From the NCBI RefSeq assembly GCF_011694515.1, contig NZ_CP050192.1, positions 1,127,063-1,191,062 of the forward strand: a DNA stretch of 64,000 nt, written 5' to 3'. Position 1 is the stretch's first letter, and each line of letters begins with the position of its first letter. Made by a program: the position numbers and the translations under genes. This document shows, piece after piece, positions 8,761 through 22,651 of the stretch. The notes beneath the pieces were generated by a model. That model was given only the letters and a program-made list of their open reading frames with translations, made no database searches and was not told where the DNA came from. The DNA comes from Mycobacterium sp. DL592 (GTDB lineage: Bacteria; Actinomycetota; Actinomycetes; Mycobacteriales; Mycobacteriaceae).

Positions 8761-9696
8761 CTACTCGCCCGACGACTTCGCCTTGTGGGCGCGAGCCGAG
8801 CCGCCCGTCGAACCCGACTTCTTCGTGGTGCCGGTGCTGACCTGTCCGGTGCCGCCGTTGTCCGACGAGTTGTCGCCGGCCTTGGGGGCAGCGGGGGAGC
8901 TGGTGTCGGTGGAGGTGGGCTCCGTCGAGGCGGTGTCGGCCACCTGGGCGGACCGGGCCGCCGCGACCGTGGGGGTGTCCTTGACGGCCAGCCCGCGGGC
9001 GGAGTGGCCGGCGGCCTTGGGTGCCTCGGCCGGGGCAGTGCTGTCGGTCTGGCTGTCCGCCGACTTGCCGCCTGCGGCCGCGGCCAGCGGCGAGGTCAGC
9101 GCGGCACCCGGCAGCGGCGGGAAGGGCGGCAGCGGCGGCAGTGGCACCAGGCTGCCGATCCACGCGATGCCGTAATTGATGAAGTTGGTCGCCGCCTGGT
9201 TCAGGCCGGCGGCGAGCTCAGGCCCGATCGCGGCGAGGTTGCCGTCGATAAGGTAGGCGAAGCTGTACACGAGGCTCTGTACGACTGGCTCAGCGGTGTA
9301 GTAGACGAGGCTGATGCCCGGGGCCACCCACCACAGCCCCGGAATGAAGCCCAGTACGTACTGCCCAAGTTCGAAGCCGTAGGCAACCCACGGTTCGATT
9401 GCGTTGTAGGCATTGATGATGACCGAGCCCGCCGATGTTGCCGACGCCGTCACCGACGCCTGCGGCGTGGACGTGGACGGCGCGGCGGCGGCAGGCTTGG
9501 GGGCCTCGCTGACCAGGCCCAATGCGGCGGCAGCGGTGGTGACGGGCTGGACCAGTGGGGCGACCGCGGCGCTCAGTCGGAGCGTCTCCACGGAGAACGT
9601 CTGGGGTGCCGCAACATGCACCGGCGCGATGGTCAGGGCGCTCACGGCGACGGCGGCCATACCGGCGGTCAGGTAGGAACGAGCGGTGACGGTCAT
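8761..9696 (-). CDS. Secreted Ala/Pro-rich protein at the PE12 locus
   Basis: 311 residues from the ATG at 9694-9696; GGGAG lies 8 nt upstream, and longer versions of the frame look non-coding. A signal sequence covers about residues 1-30. A hydrophobic, aromatic-rich central region (about 105-195) ends in a Pro-Leu run ([12 protein letters not shown]). After this comes a low-complexity Ala/Ser/Thr/Lys tail of about 110 residues. No known domain. The layout echoes the protein at 1-961. It lies between the Rv1171-like gene and fbiC, where M. tuberculosis has PE12, so it is a different secreted protein at the same site. Probably exported; function unknown. Confidence 0.75.
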   Translation of the reverse strand: MTVTARSYLTAGMAAVAVSALTIAPVHVAAPQTFSVETLRLSAAVAPLVQPVTTAAAALGLVSEAPKPAAAAPSTSTPQASVTASATSAGSVIINAYNAIEPWVAYGFELGQYVLGFIPGLWWVAPGISLVYYTAEPVVQSLVYSFAYLIDGNLAAIGPELAAGLNQAATNFINYGIAWIGSLVPLPPLPPFPPLPGAALTSPLAAAAGGKSADSQTDSTAPAEAPKAAGHSARGLAVKDTPTVAAARSAQVADTASTEPTSTDTSSPAAPKAGDNSSDNGGTGQVSTGTTKKSGSTGGSARAHKAKSSGE

Positions 9697-9896
9697 GGTG
9701 CATACTCCCAGCATCTGTGCAGCGAACACCAGTAACTTACGTTCTCGTCGGCTGGTTGTTACAGATTCGGCCGCGAGTCCCGGTAGGGAGATCGACGGGC
9801 CCGCCGCGGGTACTACTGTGTGGACCATGTCAGTCGCTCCAATTTCAGATTGTGAGACGTGCGGATGATTTCCCTGCTGCCGATGGTTACCGGGGA

Positions 9897-12465
9897 GTGG
9901 CCCTGAACCCGCAGCACCCCAGTCCGCTGCCCATTCCTGCGGTTCCGCCGCGGACTGACACACCCTCACCGGCCGCGATGAAACGCGTGCTCAGACGCGC
10001 CCGCGACGGGGTTGCGCTCAACGTCGACGAAGCGGCGGTCGCGATGACGGCCCGCGGCGAGGACCTGGCCGACCTGTGCACCAGCGCTGCCCGCGTGCGT
10101 GACGCGGGGCTGGAGACGGCAGGTCGGCGCGGGCCCGGCGGCCGACTGCCGGTGACGTACTCGCGCAAGGTCTTCATCCCGGTGACCCACCTGTGCCGCG
10201 ATACCTGCCACTACTGCACATTCGTGACCGTGCCCGGCAAGCTGCGCGCCGAGGGCAAGGGTATGTACCTGGAACCCGACGAGATCCTGGAGATCGCCCG
10301 CAACGGCGCCGAAATGGGTTGCAAGGAAGCGTTGTTCACCCTCGGTGACCGCCCTGAGACCCGCTGGCCGGAGGCGCGCCAGTGGCTCGACGAACGCGGC
10401 TACGACTCGACGCTGGATTACGTGCGCGCGATGGCGATCCGGGTGCTCGAGGAGACCGGGCTGCTGCCGCATCTGAACCCCGGGGTGATGAGCTGGACGG
10501 AGCTTTCGCGCCTGAAACCTGTCGCGCCGTCGATGGGGATGATGCTCGAGACGACCTCACGGCGGCTGTTCGAGACCAAAGGTCTGGCGCACTACGGCAG
10601 CCCGGACAAGGACCCCGAGGTGCGGCTGCGCACGCTGACCGACGCGGGGCGGCTGTCGATTCCGTTCACCACCGGCCTGCTGGTCGGCATCGGGGAGAAC
10701 CTCACCGAACGGGCCGAGACACTGCAAGCGATTCGGCGGCTGCACAAGGAGTTCGGGCACATCCAGGAAGTGATCGTGCAGAACTTCCGCGCCAAGGACC
10801 ACACCGCGATGGCGGCCGCGCCCGACGCCGAGTTCGACGACTTCGTCGCGACGGTGGCGGTGAGCCGGCTGGTGCTCGGCCCCGGTATGCGGATACAGGC
10901 GCCGCCGAATCTGGTGTCGCGCAGCGAATGCCTGGCTCTGCTCGGCGCCGGCGTCGACGACTGGGGCGGCGTCTCCCCGCTGACCCCGGACCACGTCAAC
11001 CCTGAGCGTCCGTGGCCCGCACTTGACGAGCTCGCCGCGGTGACCGCCGAAGGCGGGTTCGACCTGGTGCAGCGGTTGACCGCGCAGCCCCGCTACGTGC
11101 AGGGCGGTGCGGCCTGGATCGACCCCCGGGTGGCCGCTCACGTTGCCGCACTGGCAGATCCGGACACCGGATTGGCCCTCGACGTCAACCCGGTCGGGCG
11201 GCCCTGGCAGGAGCCCGACGAGGCCGCCGAGTCGCTGGGCCGCACGGATCTGCACACCGCGATCGACGGCGAGGGCCGGCTCACCGAGACCCGCAGCGAT
11301 CTGGGCAGCGCGTTCGGTGACTGGGAGTCGATCCGCACCCAGGTGGGGGAGCTCGCCGCCCGCGCCCCCGAGCGCATCGACACCGACGTGATGGCCGCGC
11401 TGCGCGCCGCCGAACGCAACCCCGGTGGCTGCACCGACGACGAGTACCTGGCGCTGGCCACCGCCGACGGTCCTGCGCTGGATGCCGTTGCCGCACTGGC
11501 TGATTCGCTGCGAAAGGATGTCGTCGGCGACGACGTCACGTTCGTGGTCAACCGCAACATCAACTTCACCAACATCTGCTACACCGGCTGCCGGTTCTGC
11601 GCGTTCGCGCAGCGCAAGGGTGACGCGGATGCCTTCTCGCTGTCCACCAGCGAAGTGGCCGACCGGGCGTGGGAAGCCCACGTCGCCGGCGCCACCGAGG
11701 TCTGCATGCAGGGCGGTATCGACCCGGAGCTGCCGGTGACGGGTTATGCCGACCTGGTGCGTGCGGTCAAGGCGAGGGTGCCCTCGATGCACGTGCACGC
11801 GTTCTCCCCGATGGAGATCGCCAACGGAGTCACCAAGAGCGGGTTGAGCATTCGCGAGTGGCTGACCGGTCTGCGGGAGGCCGGCCTGGACACCATCCCC
11901 GGCACGGCCGCCGAGATCCTCGATGACGAGGTGCGCTGGGTGCTCACCAAGGGCAAGCTGCCCACCTCGCTGTGGGTCGAGATCGTCAGCACCGCCCACG
12001 AGGTGGGGCTGCGGTCCTCGTCGACGATGATGTACGGCCACGTCGACACCCCCAAGCACTGGGTGGGCCACCTCAACGTGCTGCGCGGCATCCAGGACCG
12101 CACCGGCGGCTTCACCGAGTTCGTCCCGTTGCCGTTCGTGCACCAGTCCTCACCGCTGTATCTCGCGGGCGCCTCCCGGCCAGGGCCCACGCACCGCGAC
12201 AACCGTGCGGTCCACGCCCTGGCCCGAATCATGTTGCACGGCAGGATCTCCCAGATTCAGACCAGCTGGGTCAAGCTCGGGGTCGAGCGCACCCAGGTGA
12301 TGCTCAACGGCGGTGCCAACGACCTGGGCGGCACCTTGATGGAGGAGACCATCTCCCGGATGGCCGGCTCCGAGTACGGCTCGGCCAAGACGGTCGCCGA
12401 ACTGGTCGCCATCGCCGAAGGCATCGGCAGGCCTGCGCGTCAGCGCACCACGACCTACGCCACGC

Positions 12466-12476
<11 letters not shown>
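9897..12476 (+). CDS. fbiC: FO synthase FbiC (fused CofG-CofH)
   Basis: Joins the ribityl-uracil intermediate and tyrosine into 7,8-didemethyl-8-hydroxy-5-deazariboflavin, the chromophore of coenzyme F420. Two radical-SAM modules are fused: the N-terminal CofG half has C100-x3-C104-x2-C107 and the C-terminal CofH half has C561-x3-C565-x2-C568. Length from the GTG at 9897 is 859 residues, close to the 856 I recall for M. tuberculosis. The exact start is uncertain: GGGGA is directly against this GTG and would better serve the CTG at 9903. The Pro-rich N terminus resembles that of M. tuberculosis, so the ATG at 9978 is too late. Confidence 0.95.
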
Positions 12477-15193
<2,717 letters not shown>

Positions 15194-15335
15194 CTAATAT
15201 ACGCAACGTCTAGTATCAGTAACCACCCGTAAGTTAGGGCACACTGAGTCAGCGTTCCGGGTGTCGACATCGGATACTGGGCCCTCAGTACCGCGCCAGA
15301 GACCTACAGCCAACAGCAGACCGAGGAGAACGTTC

Positions 15336-15659
15336 GTGACGTACACGATTGCCGAACCCTGCGTCGACATCAAAGACAAGGCATGTATCGAGGAGTGCCC
15401 CGTCGACTGCATCTACGAGGGCGCACGCATGCTGTACATCCACCCCGACGAGTGCGTCGACTGCGGTGCCTGCGAGCCGGTCTGCCCTGTCGAGGCGATC
15501 TACTACGAAGACGACGTCCCGGACCAGTGGTCGCAGTACACCCAGATCAACGCTGACTTCTTCGCCGAGCTGGGCTCGCCCGGCGGCGCATCGAAGGTCG
15601 GCCAGACCGATAACGATCCGCAGGTGGTCAAGGACCTGCCGCCCAAGGAAGAAGACTGA
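15336..15659 (+). CDS. fdxC: Seven-iron ferredoxin FdxC
   Basis: 107 residues. Start is the GTG at 15336, with GAGGAG about 7 nt upstream; frames opening at 15261 are too long for the family. Cluster-binding cysteines are all visible: Cys9, Cys17, Cys21, Cys25 on the N-terminal side and Cys40, Cys43, Cys46, Cys50 in the standard CxxCxxCxxxCP motif. The C9-x7-C17 spacing is typical of the 3Fe-4S/4Fe-4S mycobacterial type. It transfers electrons to cytosolic partners such as cytochromes P450. The 3' end overlaps the aminotransferase gene by 4 nt if that gene starts at CTG 15656. Confidence 0.95.
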   Translation: MTYTIAEPCVDIKDKACIEECPVDCIYEGARMLYIHPDECVDCGACEPVCPVEAIYYEDDVPDQWSQYTQINADFFAELGSPGGASKVGQTDNDPQVVKDLPPKEED

Positions 15660-16774
15660 CGGCGCACCCCCTGCGTGCCCGGCGGGTCTCCGGACGACTT
15701 CCGGTCTTTCCCTGGGACACCCTGGCTGAGGTAACCGCGACCGCCCGGGCCCATCCGGGCGGCATCGTCGACCTGTCGGTCGGCACCCCCGTCGATGAGG
15801 TGGCCCCGGTCATCCGCGAAGCCCTGGCCGCAGCCAGCGGCGCGCCGGGCTATCCGACCACGGCAGGCACCCCGGCCCTGCGGGCCGCTGCGGTGGCGGC
15901 GCTGCAGCGCCGCTATGGCATCACCGGCCTGCCCGAGCAGGCCGTCCTGCCGGTGATCGGCACCAAGGAACTCATCGCGTGGCTGCCGACGTTGCTCGGC
16001 CTCGGCCCCGACGACGTGGTGGTGGTCCCCGAGCTGGCCTACCCGACCTATGAGGTCGGTGCGTTGCTGACCGGGTCTGCGGTGATTGCGGCGGACTCGC
16101 TGACCCAGCTCGGCCCGCAGTCACCGGCGGTGGTCTTCATCAACTCGCCGAGCAACCCGACCGGGCGCGTGCTGGGAATCGACCATCTGCGCAAGGTCGT
16201 CGAGTGGGCCCGCGAGCGTGGCGTCCTGGTGGTCTCCGACGAGTGCTATCTGGGGCTGGGGTGGGACGACAAGCCGGTCTCGGTGCTGCATCCCGACGTC
16301 AGCGGCGGTGACCACACCGGGCTGCTCGCGGTGCATTCGCTGTCGAAGAGCTCGTCGCTGGCCGGGTACCGGGCCGGGTTCGTCGCCGGTGACGCCGATG
16401 TGGTGGCCGAGCTGCTCGCGGTGCGCAAGCACGCCGGAATGATGGTGCCGACCCCGGTGCAGGCGGCGATGGTGGCTGCCCTCGACGACGACGAGCACGA
16501 ACGCGTGCAGCGGGAGCGCTACGCCCGGCGCCGCGAGGTCCTGCTCGCCGCTGTCCGGTCGGCCGGTTTCACCGTCGACCATTCCGAGGCCGGCCTGTAT
16601 CTGTGGGCCACCCGCGGTGAGCCCTGCCGGGACACGCTGGCGTGGCTGGCCGAGCACGGCATCCTCGTCGCGCCCGGGGAGTTCTACGGTCAGCGGGGGA
16701 TCCAACACGTGCGGGTGGCGTTGACAGCCACCGACGAACGCATTTCCGCCGCGGCGGAGCGGCTGAGCCAGTAG
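15656..16774 (+). CDS. PLP-dependent aminotransferase, DapC-like (Rv1178 type)
   Basis: Fold-type I aminotransferase with the PLP lysine at Lys231 in SLSKSSS and a substrate-binding Arg near the C terminus (HVRVAL). From memory the M. tuberculosis counterpart Rv1178 begins at LPVFPWDTL, and that conserved N-terminal segment is encoded here at 15698-15730. No ATG, GTG or TTG precedes it in frame; the first canonical start, GTG 15800, would remove about 48 residues including this segment. CTG at 15656 overlaps the fdxC stop as CTGA and has AAGGA 6 nt upstream, so I chose it (372 residues). The codon aligned with the M. tuberculosis start is GTC at 15686. Suggested role: N-succinyldiaminopimelate or related aminotransferase. 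Confidence 0.85.
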   Translation: MTAHPLRARRVSGRLPVFPWDTLAEVTATARAHPGGIVDLSVGTPVDEVAPVIREALAAASGAPGYPTTAGTPALRAAAVAALQRRYGITGLPEQAVLPVIGTKELIAWLPTLLGLGPDDVVVVPELAYPTYEVGALLTGSAVIAADSLTQLGPQSPAVVFINSPSNPTGRVLGIDHLRKVVEWARERGVLVVSDECYLGLGWDDKPVSVLHPDVSGGDHTGLLAVHSLSKSSSLAGYRAGFVAGDADVVAELLAVRKHAGMMVPTPVQAAMVAALDDDEHERVQRERYARRREVLLAAVRSAGFTVDHSEAGLYLWATRGEPCRDTLAWLAEHGILVAPGEFYGQRGIQHVRVALTATDERISAAAERLSQ

Positions 16775-16833
16775 TCCCAGTAGTCCTGGCCGGCCCAGCC
16801 GCTCCACTGCGAAGCGGAGTCAGAGCGCTTGCG

Positions 16834-17472
16834 TCAGTTCATGTTCCAGGGTTCGCCGTAGGTGGTGACGCTGTCGCCGGCCTTGGAGATCAACCGGGCG
16901 AACGGGCGCAGCAGCACACCGCCGGCCGCACCGGTGACGGTGCCGTGGGCGTTGGCCACCGCCACCGAGCCGTTGGGGCCCGAGACGTCCACCGAGAAGG
17001 TGGCGACTTCCTGGATGCCCGGGCCGTTGCCCAGGTCAGCGCTGATCGACACACCGGGGAACAGGTTCGGGGTGATGATCGAGCCCAGCGGATTGAAACC
17101 CGTCGGGGAGATGTTCGCGTCATCCAGCAGGATGTTGGGGGTGGTGTAGCTGAAGTTGATACCCACACCGAGTGACCACGGGAAGCCCACCTGGTAGCCC
17201 AGCTCCAAGGTGCCCGCGAACTCGTCGGCACCCGGGCCCACGACGCTGTAGACAGCCTTGCCGGAGTGGAACCACTCACGGGTCAGCCGGTTGCGGTCCA
17301 AGGGGAACACGCCGTCCAGGAAGGTGTCCCACTGCTGAATCGTCAACGTACGGCCACCGCCGTCGACCAGGCTCAACTGGTTGTCCAGGCCCGCGTTCGA
17401 CGTGCCGTTTCCGACGAAGAGCGCCGCCATGGCGGCGATCAACGCCACCAGCACTCGACCCATGTATTTCAT
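16834..17472 (-). CDS. MspA-family outer-membrane porin
   Basis: 212 residues: signal peptide 1-27 ending in NA, and a mature chain of 185 that begins GLDNQLSLVD. It closely matches MspA from M. smegmatis as I remember it (mature length 184), including the constriction aspartates Asp90-Asp91 in NILLDD and the C terminus TTYGEPWNMN. Msp proteins form octameric goblet-shaped channels in the mycolate outer membrane and carry small hydrophilic nutrients. The ATG is preceded by AAGGGG at 6 nt. The convergent neighbour is the aminotransferase gene; upstream is the PucR regulator gene in the same direction, 176 bp away. Confidence 0.96.
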   Translation of the reverse strand: MKYMGRVLVALIAAMAALFVGNGTSNAGLDNQLSLVDGGGRTLTIQQWDTFLDGVFPLDRNRLTREWFHSGKAVYSVVGPGADEFAGTLELGYQVGFPWSLGVGINFSYTTPNILLDDANISPTGFNPLGSIITPNLFPGVSISADLGNGPGIQEVATFSVDVSGPNGSVAVANAHGTVTGAAGGVLLRPFARLISKAGDSVTTYGEPWNMN

Positions 17473-17648
17473 GCTGACCCCTTAGTGCTTCGACGGTGAG
17501 TCGCAGCGACCCGCGTTCACCGAGGTTTTTGTATGGTGCCCCAACTGACGGTGCGCGTGAGCGGGCTCACAGCCAGTCATGACAAAAGCCTCATCGGCAC
17601 CATTGACCACATCGTTACCTACATGAAGAAATTTTCTTCAGCGGACTC

Positions 17649-19205
17649 TCAGGCGGTGGCCCGCAGGCTCAGCGCCAGCAGCAGCCGCACGTCCGGGTCG
17701 GCCAGCGAGGTGGCCATCACCTGCTCGATCCGGCGCACCCGGTAGCGCACGGTATTGGGGTGCACGTGCAGGGCCGCCGCGGCCCCGGCGATGTCGCCGA
17801 AGCTGTCCAGGTAGGCCTCCAGCGTCGCGGCGAGCACCGGCTCGCGCTCCCGCAACCGGCGCACCCGCGGGTCGACCAGCCGGTCGCTGGCCCCGACCAT
17901 GGTGACGATCTCGTCGAGCAGCACCGTGGTGCGCGCTTCGGCCAGCGTGGTCACCTGCCCGATAGCCACCGGATGCCGCTCGGCACTGTCGAGGACCCGG
18001 TCGATCTCGCGGCGGGCGCCCGCCGCCGCGGCCAGCCCCGCCACCGGCGCGGCGATCACCGCTCGCAGTTCCAGCCCCAGCTCGGTGCGCAGGGTGGCGA
18101 TGGTCCCGCGGATCCAGGACACGATCGGCGCGGGGCGCCCGGAATCCGGCAGCAGCACGTACACCCGCGAACCGTTCGAGCCGACCTGGGCGTCGGGCCG
18201 AAAAGCGCTGGCGCTCAACGCCAGAACATCGACGAGCCGCTGATGTTCGGTGTGGCTGTCGAAGCCGATCACCGCCACCCGCCCGTCGGCAGTCACGCTG
18301 AGCTCGCGGGCCAGTGCGGCGGTGTCGTTGTCGGCCTCGGCAAGGCCGAGGACCTGCTGTACGGCCAGTAGATGAGCGGACGGCCGCGCCGCGAGCCGGG
18401 CCATGATCCGGGCGGCCAGGACCGCGGCGCCGCGCAGCACATCCTCGGCGTCGTCGGCCAGCGGCCGGGAACCCTGCTGCACCCAGATGGTGCCCATGAA
18501 CCGGGCGTCCGGCCGGTGGATGCCGATCGCCAGGCGGGGCCGCAGCCCCAGCGCGGGCCGCTCGTCGACGCTGACCACCTCGCTGCCCGCACGCAGGATG
18601 TCGAAGATGCCCCACTGGGCGATCCACGCCAGATGTTCCGGCGGCCCGGCGCGGCCGAGGATCGACAGCCGGCGCAGTTCGTCGGCCTCGTCGTTGGACG
18701 CCGAATAGGCCAGCACGTGGGATTGGGCGTCCTCGATGCTGACCATGCCGTGGGTGCGGTCCGCGACGGACTGGGCCAGCGCGAACAGATCGGTGCCGGA
18801 GTCCGACACCGGATCGGCCCGCCGCGCCTCGAAAACATGGTTGACCAGGCGATACAACCGTTCCCAGCGAGCCTTGGGGTCGACGGCCACGACGGCGGCG
18901 CCCACCGCGGCGGCCTTGTTGACCACCGCGTCGGACGGTTCCTTGACGAAGACCGCCGCCGGCGCGCCGTGGGCGGCGGTCTGCCGGTCGATCCAGCGGG
19001 CCGTGTCCGCCGCGTTGATCCCGAGGAGGAAGAACACGTCGGCCGAGCCGGCGCTCACCGACAAGCCCAGCCGCACGTCGTCGGAGTCGATCAAGGCGGC
19101 CGAGCGGACGGGTATGTCCAACCCGCGCGGTGCCTCGACGAGCCGGACCAGCGTCGCATCCAGGGCCAACACCAGTTGGCCCAGCCCGACACCGGTCGCC
19201 CGCAT
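17649..19205 (-). CDS. pruC: PucR-family regulator of proline utilisation (PruC-like)
   Basis: 518 residues. The N-terminal and middle parts resemble PucR/CdaR sensory regions; the C terminus carries the PucR helix-turn-helix (about 465-505, with AAALHVHPNTVRYRV). It is divergent from pruA-pruB, the arrangement known for the proline-responsive activator of this operon in mycobacteria (Rv1186c beside Rv1187-Rv1188, from memory). The 83-bp intergenic region contains nested dyads, likely its binding site. The ATG is 8 nt after a TAGGAT box. Confidence 0.88.
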   Translation of the reverse strand: MRATGVGLGQLVLALDATLVRLVEAPRGLDIPVRSAALIDSDDVRLGLSVSAGSADVFFLLGINAADTARWIDRQTAAHGAPAAVFVKEPSDAVVNKAAAVGAAVVAVDPKARWERLYRLVNHVFEARRADPVSDSGTDLFALAQSVADRTHGMVSIEDAQSHVLAYSASNDEADELRRLSILGRAGPPEHLAWIAQWGIFDILRAGSEVVSVDERPALGLRPRLAIGIHRPDARFMGTIWVQQGSRPLADDAEDVLRGAAVLAARIMARLAARPSAHLLAVQQVLGLAEADNDTAALARELSVTADGRVAVIGFDSHTEHQRLVDVLALSASAFRPDAQVGSNGSRVYVLLPDSGRPAPIVSWIRGTIATLRTELGLELRAVIAAPVAGLAAAAGARREIDRVLDSAERHPVAIGQVTTLAEARTTVLLDEIVTMVGASDRLVDPRVRRLREREPVLAATLEAYLDSFGDIAGAAAALHVHPNTVRYRVRRIEQVMATSLADPDVRLLLALSLRATA

Positions 19206-19213
19206 GTTGTCCG

Positions 19214-19219
19214 ATCCTA
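19214..19219 (-). promoter_or_regulatory. Leaderless -10 box for pruC
   Basis: TAGGAT (minus strand) ends 8 nt before the ATG at 19205. Confidence 0.4.
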
Positions 19220-19227
19220 CTAGCGAT

Positions 19228-19267
19228 ACCCGCCATCCTTAGCTGATCAGCCAACAGTTTGGCGGGT
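19228..19267. promoter_or_regulatory. Nested dyad operator between pruC and pruA
   Basis: ACCCGCCA (19228-19235) and TGGCGGGT (19260-19267) form a perfect 8-bp inverted repeat. The nearly concentric 10-bp palindrome GCTGATCAGC lies inside at 19242-19251. Placement between divergent regulator and target genes makes it the prime candidate for PruC binding. Confidence 0.5.
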
Positions 19268-19288
19268 CGGCCGGGTGATCCTTATGCG

Positions 19289-20920
<1,632 letters not shown>

Positions 20921-20921
20921 C

Positions 20922-21884
20922 ATGAGTGCCGTCTTCACCAAGGCCGCCCGGCCCGCCATCCTCGCTGCCGGCCGCTCAGACCGGTTGCGCCACACCGCCG
21001 AACGCATGCCCATCGCCCGCGACGTCGTGCGGCGGTTCGTCCCCGGTGAGACGGTCGAGGACGCGCTGTCCGCCGTCACCGTGCTGCGCGACACCGGCCG
21101 GCTGGTCAGCATCGACTACCTCGGCGAGGACGTCACCGACGCCGAGGCGGCCGAGGCCACCGTCACGGCCTACCTGAGCCTGCTCGACGCCCTCGGCGCC
21201 CGGTTCGACAGTGCCGGCCCGGTGCGCGCCCTGGAGGTGTCGCTGAAACTGTCCGCACTGGGCCAGGCGCTGCCCAAGGACGGCGACAAGATCGCGCACG
21301 AGAACGCCCATACGATCTGCACGCGGGCCCAACAGGTCGGCGCCTGGGTCACCGTGGACGCCGAAGACCACACCACCACCGACTCGACACTGTCGATCGT
21401 GCGGGAACTCCGCACCGACTTTCCCTGGCTGGGCACGGTTCTGCAGGCTTACCTGCGCCGCACCGAAGCCGACTGCGCAGAGTTCGCGGCCTCCGGCGCC
21501 CGCATCCGGCTGTGCAAGGGCGCCTACGACGAGCCGGCGTCGGTGGCCTACCGCGACGCAGGCGAGGTCACCGAGTCCTACCTGCGCTGCCTGCGGACGT
21601 TGATGGCCGGCACCGGATACCCGATGGTGGCCTCCCATGACCCGGCGATCATCGCGGCAGTCCCTGCGCTGGCACACGAATTCGGCCGTGACACAGACGG
21701 ATTCGAATACCAGATGCTCTACGGCATCCGCGACGGCGAACAGCGCAGGCTCGCTGACGGCGGCGATCATATGCGGGTGTACGTCCCGTTCGGCACGCAG
21801 TGGTACGGCTATTTCGTGCGCCGACTTGCCGAACGACCGGCAAACCTGATGTTCTTCCTACGAGCATTGGCCCACAGAAGCTAG
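20922..21884 (+). CDS. pruB: Monofunctional proline dehydrogenase
   Basis: FAD enzyme that oxidises proline to P5C and passes electrons to the respiratory chain. 320 residues, TIM-barrel PRODH domain over most of the length. The C-terminal segment RVYVPFG.QWYGYFVRRLAERP contains the two family arginines that hold the proline carboxylate. The ATG is one base beyond the pruA stop with GGAGGT upstream. Channelling of the reactive P5C to PruA is known for this pair. Confidence 0.94.
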   Translation: MSAVFTKAARPAILAAGRSDRLRHTAERMPIARDVVRRFVPGETVEDALSAVTVLRDTGRLVSIDYLGEDVTDAEAAEATVTAYLSLLDALGARFDSAGPVRALEVSLKLSALGQALPKDGDKIAHENAHTICTRAQQVGAWVTVDAEDHTTTDSTLSIVRELRTDFPWLGTVLQAYLRRTEADCAEFAASGARIRLCKGAYDEPASVAYRDAGEVTESYLRCLRTLMAGTGYPMVASHDPAIIAAVPALAHEFGRDTDGFEYQMLYGIRDGEQRRLADGGDHMRVYVPFGTQWYGYFVRRLAERPANLMFFLRALAHRS

Positions 21885-21898
21885 CTAGAGAAGGCACC

Positions 21899-22651
21899 CT
21901 GAGCGCACTGGACGTTGTCACCCTGGTGATCGCCGGTGTGCTGGGCGGTTTGGCGGGCAGTATCGCCGGCTTCGCGTCGGTGGCCACCTATCCGGCGCTC
22001 CTTGCCGTCGGCCTGCCGCCGGTGGCGGCCAACGTGACCAACACCGTCGCCCTGGTGTTCAACGGGGTCGGATCCGCGTGGGGATCCCGGCCGGAGCTGG
22101 CCGGGCAGGGCCGCTGGCTGGCGCGCAGCGCCCCGCTGGCCGCGCTCGGCGGCGGCATCGGCGCGGTGCTGCTGCTGACCACCCCGCCGGAGGCGTTCGA
22201 GAAGCTGGTGCCGATCCTGCTCGCGGTGGCGTCGGCGGCGATCGTGATCCCCCGGGGACCCGGCCACCGCAGCGGCGCGCGGCGGCGCTCAGTGGTGATC
22301 GCGGAGATGGCCGCGATCGTCGGAATCGCCGTCTACGGCGGGTACTTCGGCGCCGCGGCAGGAGTGATGTTCCTGGCGTTGCTGCTCAATGCCGGCGCGG
22401 ACAGCCTGGCTCACGCCAACGCGGCCAAAAACGTTCTTCTGGGGCTGGCCAATACGGTGGCCGCGGTGCTCTTCGTGTTCCTGGCGCCGGTGAACTGGCC
22501 GGCGATGATCGCGCTGGGCGCGGGCGGCCTGGTCGGTTCGCGGCTGGGCCCGATCGTGGTGCGCCACGCCCCGGCCACACCGCTGCGGATCCTGATCGGC
22601 GTCGCCGGGGTGATCCTGGCGATCAAGCTCGGCGTCGAGGCGTATCGCTGA
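21899..22651 (+). CDS. TSUP family (TauE/SafE) membrane permease
   Basis: 250 residues if started at CTG 21899. Eight hydrophobic segments are visible, with two related halves as in the TSUP family; the first half contains the family-type run of ANVTNTVAL. No ATG/GTG/TTG occurs at the expected N terminus; the next canonical start (GTG 21926) falls inside the first helix. AGAAGG ends 4 nt before the CTG, and the following SALD fits common TSUP N termini. Likely exports sulfur-containing or organic anions. It begins 14 nt after pruB, so it may belong to the proline operon. It overlaps the convergent acyltransferase by 29 nt. Confidence 0.85.
   Translation: MSALDVVTLVIAGVLGGLAGSIAGFASVATYPALLAVGLPPVAANVTNTVALVFNGVGSAWGSRPELAGQGRWLARSAPLAALGGGIGAVLLLTTPPEAFEKLVPILLAVASAAIVIPRGPGHRSGARRRSVVIAEMAAIVGIAVYGGYFGAAAGVMFLALLLNAGADSLAHANAAKNVLLGLANTVAAVLFVFLAPVNWPAMIALGAGGLVGSRLGPIVVRHAPATPLRILIGVAGVILAIKLGVEAYR

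Noticed and set aside
16799..16819. Possible hairpin CCGCT/AGCGG between the aminotransferase and porin genes
   Set aside because: Only 5 bp, overlapping an alternative pairing, and no T-run; too weak to call a terminator.
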